The notes beneath the pieces were generated by a model. The model was not told the DNA's origin, did no database searches, and saw only the letters and a program-made list of their open reading frames with translations. A stretch of 64,000 nt of DNA, from the NCBI GenBank assembly GCA_026874595.1, contig CM049318.1:755241-819240 (forward strand), in the 5' to 3' direction. The stretch comes from Sipunculus nudus. Lineage: Eukaryota; Annelida; Sipuncula; Golfingiida; Sipunculidae. Made by a program: the position numbers and the translations under genes. Positions 24,461-37,515 of this stretch are shown here, piece after piece. Within the stretch, counting starts at the first letter, position 1. The number at the start of each line of letters is the position of its first letter.

Positions 24461-24879
24461 TCTGTCACACACTAGATGGTTAATACACTGTGGAAGAATG
24501 CAGCCGCAGATAATAACTGTCTGGGATTCCTTTCCACAGGCAGGGTCTGTCATACACTGTGAGGTTTATAGACTGTGGAAGAATGCGTGCCGCAGATAAT
24601 AACTGCCTGGGGTTCCTTTACACAGGCAGGATGTCATATACTGGATAGTTAATTAACCGTGGAATAACGCGTGCCGCAGATAATAACTGCCTGGGGTTCC
24701 TTTACACAGGCGGGGTCTGACATTCTCTGGATGGTTAATACACTGTGGAAGAACGTGTGCCTCAAATGATAACTGCCTGGGGTTCCTTTACACAGTCGGA
24801 GTCCGTCATACACTTGATGGTTATTAACTGTGGAAGAACGTGTGTCTCAGATAATAACTGCCTGGGGTTCCTTTACACA

Positions 24880-26101
24880 GGGGAGGGGGGGGGGCGGTCT
24901 GTCATACACTGGATGATTAATACACTATGGAAGAACGCGTGCCTCAGATAATAACTGCCTGGGGTTACTTTACACAGGCGGGGTCTGACATACTCTGGAT
25001 GGTTAATACACTGTGGAAGAACGGGTGCCTCAGATAATAACTGCCTGGGGTTCCTTTGCACAGGAGGGGTCTGTCATACACTGGATGGTTAATACACTGT
25101 GGAAGAATGCAGCCGCAGATAATAACTGCCTGGGATTCCTTTCCGCAGGCAGGGTCTGTCATACACTGTGAGGTTTATAGACTGTGGAAGAACGCGTGCC
25201 GCAGATAATAACTGCCTGGGGTTCCTTTACACAGGCAGGATGTCATATACTGGATAGTTAATTAACCGTGGAAGAACGCGTGCCGCAGATAATAACTACC
25301 TGGGGTTCCTTTACACAGGCGGGGTCTGACATTCTCTGGATGGTTAATACACTGTGGAAGAACGTGTGCCTCAAATGATAACTGCCTGGGGTTCCTTTAC
25401 ACAGGCGGAGTCTGTCATACACTTGATGGTTAATTAACTGTGGAAGAACGTGTGTCTCAGATAATAACTGCCTGGGGTTCCTTTACACAGGGGAGGGGGG
25501 GGGGGGGGTCTGTCATACACTGGATGATAAATACACTATGGAAGAACGCGTGCCTCAGATAATAACTGCCTGGGGTTACTTTACACAGGCGGGGTCTGAC
25601 ATACTCTGGATGGTTAATACACTGTGGAAGAACGGGTGCCTCAGATAATAACTGCCTGGGGTTCCTTTGCACAGGAGGGGTCTGTCATACACTGGATGGT
25701 TAATACACTGTGGAAGAATGCAGCCGCAGATAATAACTGCCTGGGATTCCTTTCCGCAGGCAGGGTCTGTCATACACTGTGAGGTTTATAGACTGTGGAA
25801 GAACGCGTGCCGCAGATAATAACTGCCTGGGGTTCCTTTACACAGGCAGGATGTCATATACTGGATAGTTAATTAACCGTGGAAGAACGCGTGCCGCAGA
25901 TAATAACTACCTGGGGTTCCTTTACACAGGCGGGGTCTGACATTCTCTGGATGGTTAATACACTGTGGAAGAACGTGTGCCTCAAATGATAACTGCCTGG
26001 GGTTCCTTTACACAGGCGGAGTCTGTCATACACTTGATGGTTAATTAACTGTGGAAGAACGTGTGTCTCAGATAATAACTGCCTGGGGTTCCTTTACACA
26101 G
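24880..26101. repeat. Duplicated ~610-bp subunit in A3 (three tracts)
   Basis: GGGGA-poly-G tracts at 24880, 25490 and 26101, spaced 610 and 611 bp. The middle unit combines the upstream context of the last tract with the downstream context of the first (GCGTGCCTCAG, GGATGATAAAT), as expected after unequal crossing over between two tracts. Confidence 0.85.
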
Positions 26102-26734
26102 GGGAGGGGGGGGGGGGGTCTGTCATACACTGGATGATAAATACACTATGGAAGAACGCGTTCCTCAGATAATAACTGCCTGGGGTTACTTTACACAGGA
26201 GGGGTCTGACATACTCTGGATGGTTAATACACTGTGGAAGAACGGGTGCCTCAGATAAGAACTGCCTGGGGTTCCTTTGCATAGGAGGGGTCTGTCATAC
26301 ACTGGATAGTTATTTAACCGTGAAAGAACGCGTGCCGCAGGTAATAACTGCCTCGGATTCCTTTCCACAGGCGGGGTCTGTCATACACTGGATGGTTAAT
26401 ACACTGTGGAAGAACGCGTGCCGCAGATAATAACTGCCTGGGGCTCCTTTACACAGGCGGGGTCTGACATACTCTGGAAGGTTAATACACTGTGGAAGAA
26501 CGCGTGCCGCAGATAATAACTGCCTGGGGTTCCTTTACACAGGAGGGGTCTGTCATACACTGGATAGTTATTTAACCGTGGAAGAACGCAGCCGCAGATA
26601 ATAACTGCCTGGGATTCCTTTCCACAGGCGGGGTCTGTCATACACTGTGAGGTTTATAGACTGCGGAAGAACGTGTGCCGCAGATAATAACTGCTCGGGG
26701 TTCCTTAACACAGGCGGGGTCTGTCATACACTGG

Positions 26735-29361
26735 ATGGTTAATACACTGTGGAAGAACGTGTGCCTCAGATAATAACCGCCTGGGGTTCCTTTACACAGG
26801 AGGGGTCTGTCATACACTAGATGGTTATTAACTGCGGAAGAACGTTTGCCTCAGATAATAACTGACTGGGTTTCCTTTACACAGGAGGGGTCTGTCATAC
26901 ACTTGATGGTTAATACACTCTGGAAGAACGTGTGCCTCAGATAACAACTGACTGGGTTTCCTTTACACAGGAGGGGTCTGTCATACACTAGATGGTTATT
27001 AACTGTGCAAGAACGTGTGCCTCAGATAATAACTGCCTGGGTTTCCTTTACACAGGAGGGGTCTGTCATACACAAGATGGTTATTAACTGTGGAAGAACG
27101 TGTGTCTCAGATAATAACTGACTGGGGTTCCTTTACACAGGAGGGGTCTGTCATACACTAGATGGTTATTAACTGTCGAAGAACGTGTGCCTCAGATAAT
27201 AACTGCCTGGGTTTCCTTTACACAGGAGGGGGCTGTAATACACTAGATGGTTAATACACTGTGGAAGAACGTGTGCCTCAGATAATAACTGACTGGGTTT
27301 CCTTTACACAGGAGGGGTCTGTCATACACCTGATGGTTAATACACTGTGGAAGAACGTGTGCCTCAGATAATAACCGCCTGGGGTTCCTTTACACAGGAG
27401 GGATCTGTCATACACTAGATGGTTATTAACTGTGGAAGAACGTGTGCCTCAGATAATAACTGACTGGGTTTCCTTTACACAGGAGGGGTCTGTCATACAC
27501 TAGATGGTTATCAACTGTGGAAGAACGTGTGCCTCAGATAATAACTGCCTGGGTTTCCTTTACACAGGAGGGGTCTGTCATACACTAGATGGTTATTAAC
27601 TGTGGAAGAACGTGTGCCTCAGATAATAACTGACTGGGGTTCCTTTACACAGGAGGGGTCTGTCATACACTAGATGGTTAATACACTGTGGAAGAACGTG
27701 TGCCTCAGATAATAACTGACTGGGTTTCCTTTACACAGGAGGGGTCTGTCATACACTTGATGGTTAATACACTGTGGAAGAACGTGTGCCTCAGATAATA
27801 ACCGCCTGGGGTTCCTTTACACAGGAGGGGTCTGTCATACACTAGATGGTTATTAACTGTGGAAGAACGTCTGCCTCAGATAATAACTGACTGGGTTTCC
27901 TTTACACAGGAGGGGTCTGTCATACACTTGATGGTTAATACACTGTGGAAGAACGTGTGCCTCAGATAATAACCGCCTGGGGTTCCTTTACACAGGAGGG
28001 GTCTGTCATACACTAGATGGTTATTAACTGTGGAAGAACGTGTGCCTTAGATAATATCTGCCTGGGTTTCCTTTACACAGGAGGGGTCTGTCATACACTA
28101 GATGGTTAATACACTGTGGAAGAACGTGTGCCTCAGATAATAACCGACTGGGTTTCCTTTACACAGGAGGGGTCTGTCATACACTTGATGGTTATCAACT
28201 GTGGAAGAACGTGTGCCTCAGATAATAACTGCCTGGGTTTCCTTTACACAGGAGGGGTCTGTCATACACTAGATGGTTATTAACTGTGGAAGAACGTGTG
28301 CCTCAGATAATAACTGACTGGGGTTCCTTTACACAGGAGGGGTCTGTCATACACTAGATGGTTAATACACTGTGGAAGAACGTGTGCCTCAGATAATAAC
28401 TGACTGGGTTTCCTTTACACAGGAGGGGTCTGTCATACACTTGATGGTTAATACACTGTGGAAGAACGTGTGCCTCAGATAATAACCGCCTGGGGTTCCT
28501 TTACACAGGAGGGGTCTGTCATACACTAGATGGTTATTAACTGTGGAAGAACGTGTGCCTCAGATAATAACTGCCTGGGGTTCCTTTACACAGGAGAGGA
28601 CTATCATACCCTAGATGGTTATTAACTGTGGAAGAACGTGTGCCTCAGATAATAACCGCCTGGGGTTCCTTTACACAGGAGGGGTCTGTCATACACTAGA
28701 TGGTTATTAACTGTGGAAGAACGTGTGCCTCAGATAATAACTGACTGGGTTTCCTTTACACAGGAGGGGTCTGTCATACACCTGATGGTTAATACACTGT
28801 GGAAGAACGTGTGCCTCAGATAATAACCGCCTGGGGTTCCTTTACACAGGAGGGGTCTGTCATACAATAGATGGTTATTAACTGTGGAAGAACGTGTGCC
28901 TCAGATAATAACTGCCTGGGTTTCCTTTACACAGGAGGGGTCTGTCATACACTAGATGGTTAATACACTGTGGAAGAACGTGTGCCTCAGATAATAACCG
29001 ACTGGGTTTCCTTTACACAGGAGGGGTCTGTCATACACTTGATGGTTAATACACTGTGGAAGTACGTGTGCCTCAGATAATAACCGCCTGGGGTTCCTTT
29101 ACACAGGAGGGGTCTGTCATACACTAGATGGTTATTAACTGTGGAAGAACGTGTGCCTCAGATAATAACTGACTGGGTTTCCTTTACACAGGAGGGGTCT
29201 GTCATACACTTGATGGTTAATACACTGTGGAAGAACGTGTGCCTCAGATAACAACTGACTGGGTTTCCTTTACACAGGAGGGGATTGTCATACACTAGAT
29301 GGTTATTAACTGTGGAAGAACGTGTGCCTCAGATAATAACTGCCTGGGGTTCCTTTACACA
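26735..29361. repeat. Satellite block C2 (family C), ~2.6 kb
   Basis: Copy of the right end of C1. Landmarks such as GCGGAAGAACGTTTGCC (18236, 26834, 34057), GGCTGTAATACAC (27233) and GAGAGGACTATCATAC (28592) occur in the same order. The distance from the GCGGAAG landmark to the terminal G tract is about 2,528 bp here, 2,358 bp in C1 and 2,186 bp in C3, so copies differ by about two monomers each. Confidence 0.88.
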
Positions 29362-29373
29362 GGGGGGGGGGGG
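29362..29373 (+). repeat. G12 tract at the C2/A4 junction
   Basis: Same C-to-A junction as 20593-20604, with identical flanking monomers. Confidence 0.9.
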
Positions 29374-30237
29374 TCTGTCATACACTGGATGGTTAATACA
29401 CTGTAGAAGAACGTGTGCCTCAAATGATAACTGCCTGGGGTTCCTTTACACAGGAGGGGTCTGTCATACACTGGATAGTTATTTAACCGTGGAAGAACGC
29501 AGCCGCAGATAATAAATGCCTGGGATTCCTTTACACAGGCGGAGTCTGTCATACACTGTGAGGTTTATAGACTGTGGAAGAACGCTTGCCGCAGGTAATA
29601 ACTGCTTGGGATTCCTTTCCACAGGCGGGGTCTGTCATACACTGGATGGTTACTACACTATGGAAGAACGCGGGCCTCAGATAATAACTGCCTGGGGCTC
29701 CTTTCCACAGGCGGGGTCTGACATACACTGTGAGGTTTATAGACTGTGGAAGAACGCCTGCCGCAGATAATAACTGCCTGGGGTTCCTTTACACAGGCGG
29801 AGTCTGTCATACACTGTGAGGTTTATAGACTGTGGAAGAACGCTTACCGCAGATAATAACTGCCTGGGTTTCCTTTACACAGGCAGGATCTGTCATATAC
29901 TAGATGGTTAATACACTGTGGAAGAACGTGTGCCTCAAAAAATAACTGCCTGGGGTTCCTTTACACAGGCTGAGTCTGTCATACACTTGATGGTTATTAA
30001 CTTTGGAAGAACGTGTGTCTCAGATAATAACTGCCTGGGGTTCCTTTAAACAGGCGGGGTCTGTCATACACTGGATGGTTAATTAACTGTGGAAGAACGT
30101 TTGCCTCAGATAATAACTGCCTGGGGTTCCTTTACACAGGCGGAGTCTGTCATAAACTTGATGGTTATTAACTGTGGAAGAACGTGTGTCTCAGATAATA
30201 ACTGCCTGGGGTTCCTTTAAACAGGCGGGGTCTGTCA

Positions 30238-30310
30238 TACGCTGGATGGTTAATACACTGTGGAAGAACGCGTGCCTCAGATAATAACTGCCATACACTT
30301 GATGGTTATT
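30238..30310. repeat. Internally deleted monomer, A4 copy
   Basis: Same CTGCC/ATACAC join as at 21691, at 30289-30298. Confidence 0.87.
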
Positions 30311-30364
30311 AACTGTGGAAGAACGTGTGTCTCAGATAATAACTGCCTGGGGTTCCTTTACACA

Positions 30365-30381
30365 GGGGGGGGGGGGGGGGG
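30365..30381 (+). repeat. Poly-G tract, locus P6 in A4 (G17)
   Basis: Six G longer than the A3 copy although the flanks look the same. Confidence 0.88.
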
Positions 30382-30632
30382 TCTGTCATTCACTGGATGG
30401 TTAATACACTATGGAAGAACGCGTGCCTCAGATAATAACTGCCTGGGGTTCCTTTACACAGGAGGGGTCTGACATACTCTGGATGGTTAATACACTGTGG
30501 AAGAACGGGTGCCTCAGATAATAACTGCCTGGGGTTCCTTAACACAGGCGGGGTCTGACATACACTGGATGGTTATTCAACTGTGGAAGAACGTGTGCCT
30601 CAGATAATAACTGCCTGGGGTTCCTTAACACA

Positions 30633-30646
30633 GGGGGGGGGGGGGG
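30633..30646 (+). repeat. Poly-G tract, locus P5 in A4 (G14)
   Basis: Counterpart of 22030-22045. Confidence 0.88.
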
Positions 30647-31324
30647 TCTGTCATACACTGGATGGTTAATACACTGTGGAAGAACGCGTGCCGCAGATAA
30701 TAACTGCCTGGGGTTCCTTTGCACAGGAGGGGTCTGTCATACACTGGATAGTTATTTAACGGTGGAAGAACGCGTGCCTCAGATAATAACTGCCTGGGGT
30801 TCCTTTACACAGGAGGGGTCTGTCATACACTGGATAGTTATTTAACCGTGGAAGAACGTGTGCCTCAGATAATAACTGCCTGGGATTCCTTTACACAGAC
30901 GGAGTCTGTCATACACTGTGAGGTTTATAGACTGTGGAAGAACGCGTGCCGCATATAATAACTGCCTGGGGTTCCTTTACACAGGCAGGATCTGTCATAT
31001 ACTAGATGGTTAATACATTGTGGAAGAACGTGTGCCTCAAATGATAACTGCCTGGGGTTCCTTTACCCAGGCTGAGTCTGTCATACACTTGATGCTTATT
31101 AACTGTGGAAGAACGTGTGTCTCTGATAATAACTGCCTGGGGTTCCTTTACACAGGCGGGGTCTGTCATACACTGGATGATTAATACACTGTGGAAGAAC
31201 GCGTGCCTCAGATAATATCTGCCTGGGGTTCCTTTACACAGGCGGAGTCTGTCATACACTTGATGGGTATTAACTGTGGAAGAACGTGTGTCTCAGATAA
31301 TAACTGCCTGGGGTTCCTTTACAC

Positions 31325-31343
31325 GGGGGGTGGGGGGGGGGGG
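31325..31343 (+). repeat. Interrupted poly-G tract, locus P1 in A4 (G6-T-G12)
   Basis: Same T interruption as A3 (here at 31331). The 5' G6 segment is unchanged while the longer 3' segment has grown from 10 to 12, as expected for slippage in the longer pure run. Confidence 0.9.
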
Positions 31344-31764
31344 TCTGTCATACACTGGATGGTTAATACACTATGGAAGAACGCGTGCCTCAGATAATAA
31401 CTGCCTGGGGTTCCTTTACACAGGCAGGATCTGTCATATACTAGATGGTTAATACACTGTGGAAGAACGTGTGCCTCAAATGATAACTGCCTGGGGTTCC
31501 TTTACACAGGCTGAGTCTGTCATACACTTGATGGTTATTAACTGTGGAAGAACGTGTGTCTCAGATAATAACTGCCTGGGGTTCCTTTACACAGGCGGGG
31601 TCTGACATTCTCTGGATGGTTAATACACTGTGGAAGAACGTGTGCCTCAAATGATAACTGCCTGGGGTTCCTTTACACAGTCGGAGTCCGTCATACACTT
31701 GATGGTTATTAACTGTGGAAGAACGTGTGTCTCAGATAATAACTGCCTGGGGTTCCTTTACACA

Positions 31765-32985
31765 GGGGAGGGGGGGGGGGGCGGTCTGTCATACACTGGA
31801 TGATTAATACACTATGGAAGAACGCGTGCCTCAGATAATAACTGCCTGGGGTTACTTTACACAGGCGGGGTCTGACATACTCTGGATGGTTAATACACTG
31901 TGGAAGAACGGGTGCCTCAGATAATAACTGCCTGGGGTTCCTTTGCACAGGAGGGGTCTGTCATACACTGGATGGTTAATACACTGTGGAAGAATGCAGC
32001 CGCAGATAATAACTGCCTGGGATTCCTTTCCGCAGGCAGGGTCTGTCATACACTGTGAGGTTTATAGACTGTGGAAGAACGCGTGCCGCAGATAATAACT
32101 GCCTGGGGTTCCTTTACACAGGCAGGATGTCATATACTGGATAGTTAATTAACCGTGGAAGAACGCGTGCCGCAGATAATAACTACCTGGGGTTCCTTTA
32201 CACAGGCGGGGTCTGACATTCTCTGGATGGTTAATACACTGTGGAAGAACGTGTGCCTCAAATGATAACTGCCTGGGGTTCCTTTACACAGGCGGAGTCT
32301 GTCATACACTTGATGGTTAATTAACTGTGGAAGAACGTGTGTCTCAGATAATAACTGCCTGGGGTTCCTTTACACAGGGGAGGGGGCGGGGGTCTGTCAT
32401 ACACTGGATGATAAATACACTATGGAAGAACGCGTGCCTCAGATAATAACTGCCTGGGGTTACTTTACACAGGCGGGGTCTGACATACTCTGGATGGTTA
32501 ATACACTGTGGAAGAACGGGTGCCTCAGATAATAACTGCCTGGGGTTCCTTTGCACAGGAGGGGTCTGTCATACACTGGATGGTTAATACACTGTGGAAG
32601 AATGCAGCCGCAGATAATAACTGCCTGGGATTCCTTTCCGCAGGCAGGGTCTGTCATACACTGTGAGGTTTATAGACTGTGGAAGAACGCGTGCCGCAGA
32701 TAATAACTGCCTGGGGTTCCTTTACACAGGCAGGATGTCATATACTGGATAGTTAATTAACCGTGGAAGAACGCGTGCCGCAGATAATAACTACCTGGGG
32801 TTCCTTTACACAGGCGGGGTCTGACATTCTCTGGATGGTTAATACACTGTGGAAGAACGTGTGCCTCAAATGATAACTGCCTGGGGTTCCTTTACACAGG
32901 CGGAGTCTGTCATACACTTGATGGTTAATTAACTGTGGAAGAACGTGTGTCTCAGATAATAACTGCCTGGGGTTCCTTTACACAG
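31765..32985. repeat. Duplicated ~610-bp subunit in A4 (three tracts)
   Basis: Tracts at 31765, 32377 and 32985, spaced 612 and 608 bp. The middle tract reads GGGGAGGGGGCGGGGG and so is interrupted by a C and short, unlike its A3 counterpart, which is a long pure run. Confidence 0.85.
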
Positions 32986-33724
32986 GGGAGGGGGGGGGGG
33001 GGTCTGTCATACACTGGATGATAAATACACTATGGAAGAACGCGTTCCTCAGATAATAACTGCCTGGGGTTACTTTACACAGGAGGGGTCTGACATACTC
33101 TGGATGGTTAATACACTGTGGAAGAACGGGTGCCTCAGATAAGAACTGCCTGGGGTTCCTTTGCATAGGAGGGGTCTGTCATACACTGGATAGTTATTTA
33201 ACCGTGAAAGAACGCGTGCCGCAGGTAATAACTGCCTCGGATTCCTTTCCACAGGCGGGGTCTGTCATACACTGGATGGTTAATACACTGTGGAAGAACG
33301 CGTGCCGCAGATAATAACTGCCTGGGGCTCCTTTACACAGGCGGGGTCTGACATACTCTGGAAGGTTAATACACTGTGGAAGAACGCGTGCCGCAGATAA
33401 TAACTGCCTGGGGTTCCTTTCCACAGGAGGGGTCTGTCATACACTGGATAGTTATTTAACCGTGGAAGAACGCAGCCGCAGATAATAACTGCCTGGGATT
33501 CCTTTCCACAGGCGGGGTCTGTCATACACTGTGAGGTTTATAGACTGCGGAAGAACGTGTGCCGCAGATAATAACTGCTCGGGGTTCCTTAACACAGGCG
33601 GGGTCTGTCATACACTGGATGGTTAAACACTGTGGAAGAATGTGTGCCTCAGATAATTACTGCCTGGGTTCCTTTAAATAGGGGGGGTGTGTCATACACT
33701 GGATAGTTATTAACTGTGGAAGAA

Positions 33725-36242
33725 CGTGTGCCTCAGATAATAACTGCCTGGGTTTCCTTTACACAGGAGGGGTCTGTCATACACTAGATGGTTATTAACT
33801 GTGGAAGAACGTGTGCCTCAGATAATAACTGCCTGGGTTTCCTTTACACAGGAGGGGTCTGTCATACACTAGATGGTTATTAACTGTGGAAGAACGTGTG
33901 CCTCAGATAATAACCGACTGGGTTTCCTTTACACAGGAGGGGTCTGTCATACACTTGATGGTTAATACACTGTGGAAGAACGTGTGCCTCAGATAATAAC
34001 CGCCTGGGGTTCCTTTACACAGGAGGGGTCTGTCATACACTAGATGGTTATTAACTGCGGAAGAACGTTTGCCTCAGATAATAACTGACTGGGTTTCCTT
34101 TACACAGGAGGGGTCTGTCATACACTTGATGGTTAATACACTGTGGAAGAACGTGTGCCTCAGATAACAACTGACTGGGTTTCCTTTACACAGGAGGGGT
34201 CTGTCATACACTAGATGGTTATTAACTGTGCAAGAACGTGTGCCTCAGATAATAACTGCCTGGGTTTCCTTTACACAGGAGGGGTCTGTCATACACAAGA
34301 TGGTTATTAACTGTGGAAGAACGTGTGTCTCAGATAATAACTGACTGGGGTTCCTTTACACAGGAGGGGTCTGTCATACACTAGATGGTTATTAACTGTG
34401 GAAGAACGTGTGCCTCAGATAATAACTGCCTGGGTTTCCTTTACACAGGAGGGGGCTGTAATACACTAGATGGTTAATACACTGTGGAAGAACGTGTGCC
34501 TCAGATAATAACTGACTGGGTTTCCTTTACACAGGAGGGGTCTGTCATACACCTGATGGTTAATACACTGTGGAAGAACGTGTGCCTCAGATAATAACCG
34601 CCTGGGGTTCCTTTACACAGGAGGGATCTGTCATACACTAGATGGTTATTAACTGTGGAAGAACGTGTGCCTCAGATAATAACTGACTGGGTTTCCTTTA
34701 CACAGGAGGGGTCTGTCATACACTAGATGGTTATTAACTGTGGAAGAACGTCTGCCTCAGATAATAACTGACTGGGTTTCCTTTACACAGGAGGGGTCTG
34801 TCATACACTTGATGGTTAATACACTGTGGAAGAACGTGTGCCTCAGATAATAACCGCCTGGGGTTCCTTTACACAGGAGGGGTCTGTCATACACTAGATG
34901 GTTATTAACTGTGGAAGAACGTGTGCCTTAGATAATATCTGCCTGGGTTTCCTTTACACAGGAGGGGTCTGTCATACACTAGATGGTTAATACACTGTGG
35001 AAGAACGTGTGCCTCAGATAATAACCGACTGGGTTTCCTTTACACAGGAGGGGTCTGTCATACACTTGATGGTTATCAACTGTGGAAGAACGTGTGCCTC
35101 AGATAATAACTGCCTGGGTTTCCTTTACACAGGAGGGGTCTGTCATACACTAGATGGTTATTAACTGTGGAAGAACGTGTGCCTCAGATAATAACTGACT
35201 GGGGTTCCTTTACACAGGAGGGGTCTGTCATACACTAGATGGTTAATACACTGTGGAAGAACGTGTGCCTCAGATAATAACTGACTGGGTTTCCTTTACA
35301 CAGGAGGGGTCTGTCATACACTTGATGGTTAATACACTGTGGAAGAACGTGTGCCTCAGATAATAACCGCCTGGGGTTCCTTTACACAGGAGGGGTCTGT
35401 CATACACTAGATGGTTATTAACTGTGGAAGAACGTGTGCCTCAGATAATAACTGCCTGGGGTTCCTTTACACAGGAGAGGACTATCATACCCTAGATGGT
35501 TATTAACTGTGGAAGAACGTGTGCCTCAGATAATAACCGCCTGGGGTTCCTTTACACAGGAGGGGTCTGTCATACACTAGATGGTTATTAACTGTGGAAG
35601 AACGTGTGCCTCAGATAATAACTGACTGGGTTTCCTTTACACAGGAGGGGTCTGTCATACACCTGATGGTTAATACACTGTGGAAGAACGTGTGCCTCAG
35701 ATAATAACCGCCTGGGGTTCCTTTACACAGGAGGGGTCTGTCATACAATAGATGGTTATTAACTGTGGAAGAACGTGTGCCTCAGATAATAACTGCCTGG
35801 GTTTCCTTTACACAGGAGGGGTCTGTCATACACTAGATGGTTAATACACTGTGGAAGAACGTGTGCCTCAGATAATAACCGACTGGGTTTCCTTTACACA
35901 GGAGGGGTCTGTCATGCACTTGATGGTTAATACACTGTGGAAGTACGTGTGCCTCAGATAATAACCGCCTGGGGTTCCTTTACACAGGAGGGGTCTGTCA
36001 TACACTAGATGGTTATAAACTGTGGAAGAACGTGTGCCTCAGAAAATAACTGACTGGGTTTCCTTTACACAGGAGGGGTCTGTCATACACTTGATGGTTA
36101 ATACACTGTGGAAGAACGTGTGCCTCAGATAACAACTGACTGGGTTTCCTTTACAGAGGAGGGGATTGTCATACACTAGATGGTTATTAACTGTGGAAGA
36201 ACGTGTGCCTCAGATAATAACTGCCTGGGGTTCCTTTACACA
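33725..36242. repeat. Satellite block C3 (family C), ~2.5 kb
   Basis: Third copy of the right end of C1, with the same landmark order as C2. Its left junction differs from C2: it is reached from the end of an A block (after the G7 run) and includes three extra monomers like those at about 17960-18230 before the GCGGAAGAACGTTTGCC landmark at 34057. Its right end is the same C-to-A junction on a G tract (36243-36252). Confidence 0.88.
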
Positions 36243-36252
36243 GGGGGGGGGG
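36243..36252 (+). repeat. G10 tract at the C3/A5 junction
   Basis: Same C-to-A junction, two G shorter. Confidence 0.9.
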
Positions 36253-37117
36253 TCTGTCATACACTGGATGGTTAATACACTGTAGAAGAACGTGTGCCTC
36301 AAATGATAACTGCCTGGGGTTCCTTTACACAGGAGGGGTCTGTCATACACTGGATAGTTATTTAACCGTGGAAGAACGCAGCCGCAGATAATAAATGCCT
36401 GGGATTCCTTTACACAGGCGGAGTCTGTCATACACTGTGAGGTTTATAGACTGTGGAAGAACGCTTGCCGCAGGTAATAACTGCTTGGGATTCCTTTCCA
36501 CAGGCGGGGTCTGTCATACACTGGATGGTTACTACACTATGGAAGAACGCGGGCCTCAGATAATAACTGCCTGGGGCTCCTTTACACAGGCGGGGTCTGA
36601 CATACACTGTGAGGTTTATAGACTGTGGAAGAACGCCTGCCGCAGATAATAACTGCCTGGGGTTCCTTTACACAGGCGGAGTCTGTCATACACTGTGAGG
36701 TTTATAGACTGTGGAAGAACGCTTACCGCAGATAATAACTGCCTGGGTTTCCTTTACACAGGCAGGATCTGTCATATACTAGATGGTTAATACACTGTGG
36801 AAGAACGTGTGCCTCAAAAAATAACTGCCTGGGGTTCCTTTACACAGGCTGAGTCTGTCATACACTTGATGGTTATTAACTTTGGAAGAACGTGTGTCTC
36901 AGATAATAACTGCCTGGGGTTCCTTTAAACAGGCGGGGTCTGTCATACACTGGATGGTTAATTAACTGTGGAAGAACGTTTGCCTCAGATAATAACTGCC
37001 TGGGGTTCCTTTACACAGGCGGAGTCTGTCATAAACTTGATGGTTATTAACTGTGGAAGAACGTGTGTCTCAGATAATAACTGCCTGGGGTTCCTTTAAA
37101 CAGGCGGGGTCTGTCAT

Positions 37118-37190
37118 ACGCTGGATGGTTAATACACTGTGGAAGAACGCGTGCCTCAGATAATAACTGCCATACACTTGATGGTTATTA
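37118..37190. repeat. Internally deleted monomer, A5 copy
   Basis: Same CTGCC/ATACAC join, at 37169-37178, in the left segment shared by A3, A4 and A5. Confidence 0.87.
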
Positions 37191-37243
37191 ACTGTGGAAG
37201 AACGTGTGTCTCAGATAATAACTGCCTGGGGTTCCTTTACACA

Positions 37244-37252
37244 GGGGGGGGG
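37244..37252 (+). repeat. Poly-G tract, locus P6 in A5 (G9)
   Basis: Shortest of the three P6 copies. Confidence 0.88.
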
Positions 37253-37503
37253 TCTGTCATTCACTGGATGGTTAATACACTATGGAAGAACGCGTGCCTC
37301 AGATAATAACTGCCTGGGGTTCCTTTACACAGGAGGGGTCTGACATACTCTGGATGGTTAATACACTGTGGAAGAACGGGTGCCTCAGATAATAACTGCC
37401 TGGGGTTCCTTAACACAGGCGGGGTCTGACATACACTGGATGGTTATTTAACTGTGGAAGAACGTGTGCCTCAGATAATAACTGCCTGGGGTTCCTTAAC
37501 ACA

Positions 37504-37515
37504 GGGGGGGGGGGG
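37504..37515 (+). repeat. Poly-G tract, locus P5 in A5 (G12)
   Basis: Counterpart of 22030-22045. Confidence 0.88.

Larger units (their letters stand above)
20593..26735. repeat. Satellite block A3 (family A with extra left segment)
   Basis: Begins on the G12 tract that ends C1. The left part (20593-22210) is an A-type segment also present at the start of A4 and A5 but absent from A1, A2 and A6-A9. The rest matches A1 from about base 90 onward. It carries a private 172-bp tandem duplication (20811-20982 and 20983-21154), a T-interrupted G tract at 24011-24027 shared with A4, and three copies of the ~610-bp G-tract subunit. It switches to family C within about 26721-26745. Confidence 0.88.
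29362..33725. repeat. Satellite block A4 (family A, with a 1.29-kb loss)
   Basis: Sister copy of A3. Both share the T-interrupted G tract (31325-31343 here) and the variant GTGTCTCTGATAAT (31110 region; 23801 in A3). Relative to A3, about 1,287 bp (15 monomers) is missing: two GTTATTTAAC landmarks that lie 1,373 bp apart in A3 (22150 and 23523) lie 86 bp apart here (30751 and 30837). It has three copies of the ~610-bp G-tract subunit and ends just after the G7 run near 33681-33687, passing into family C within 33700-33726. Confidence 0.87.
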
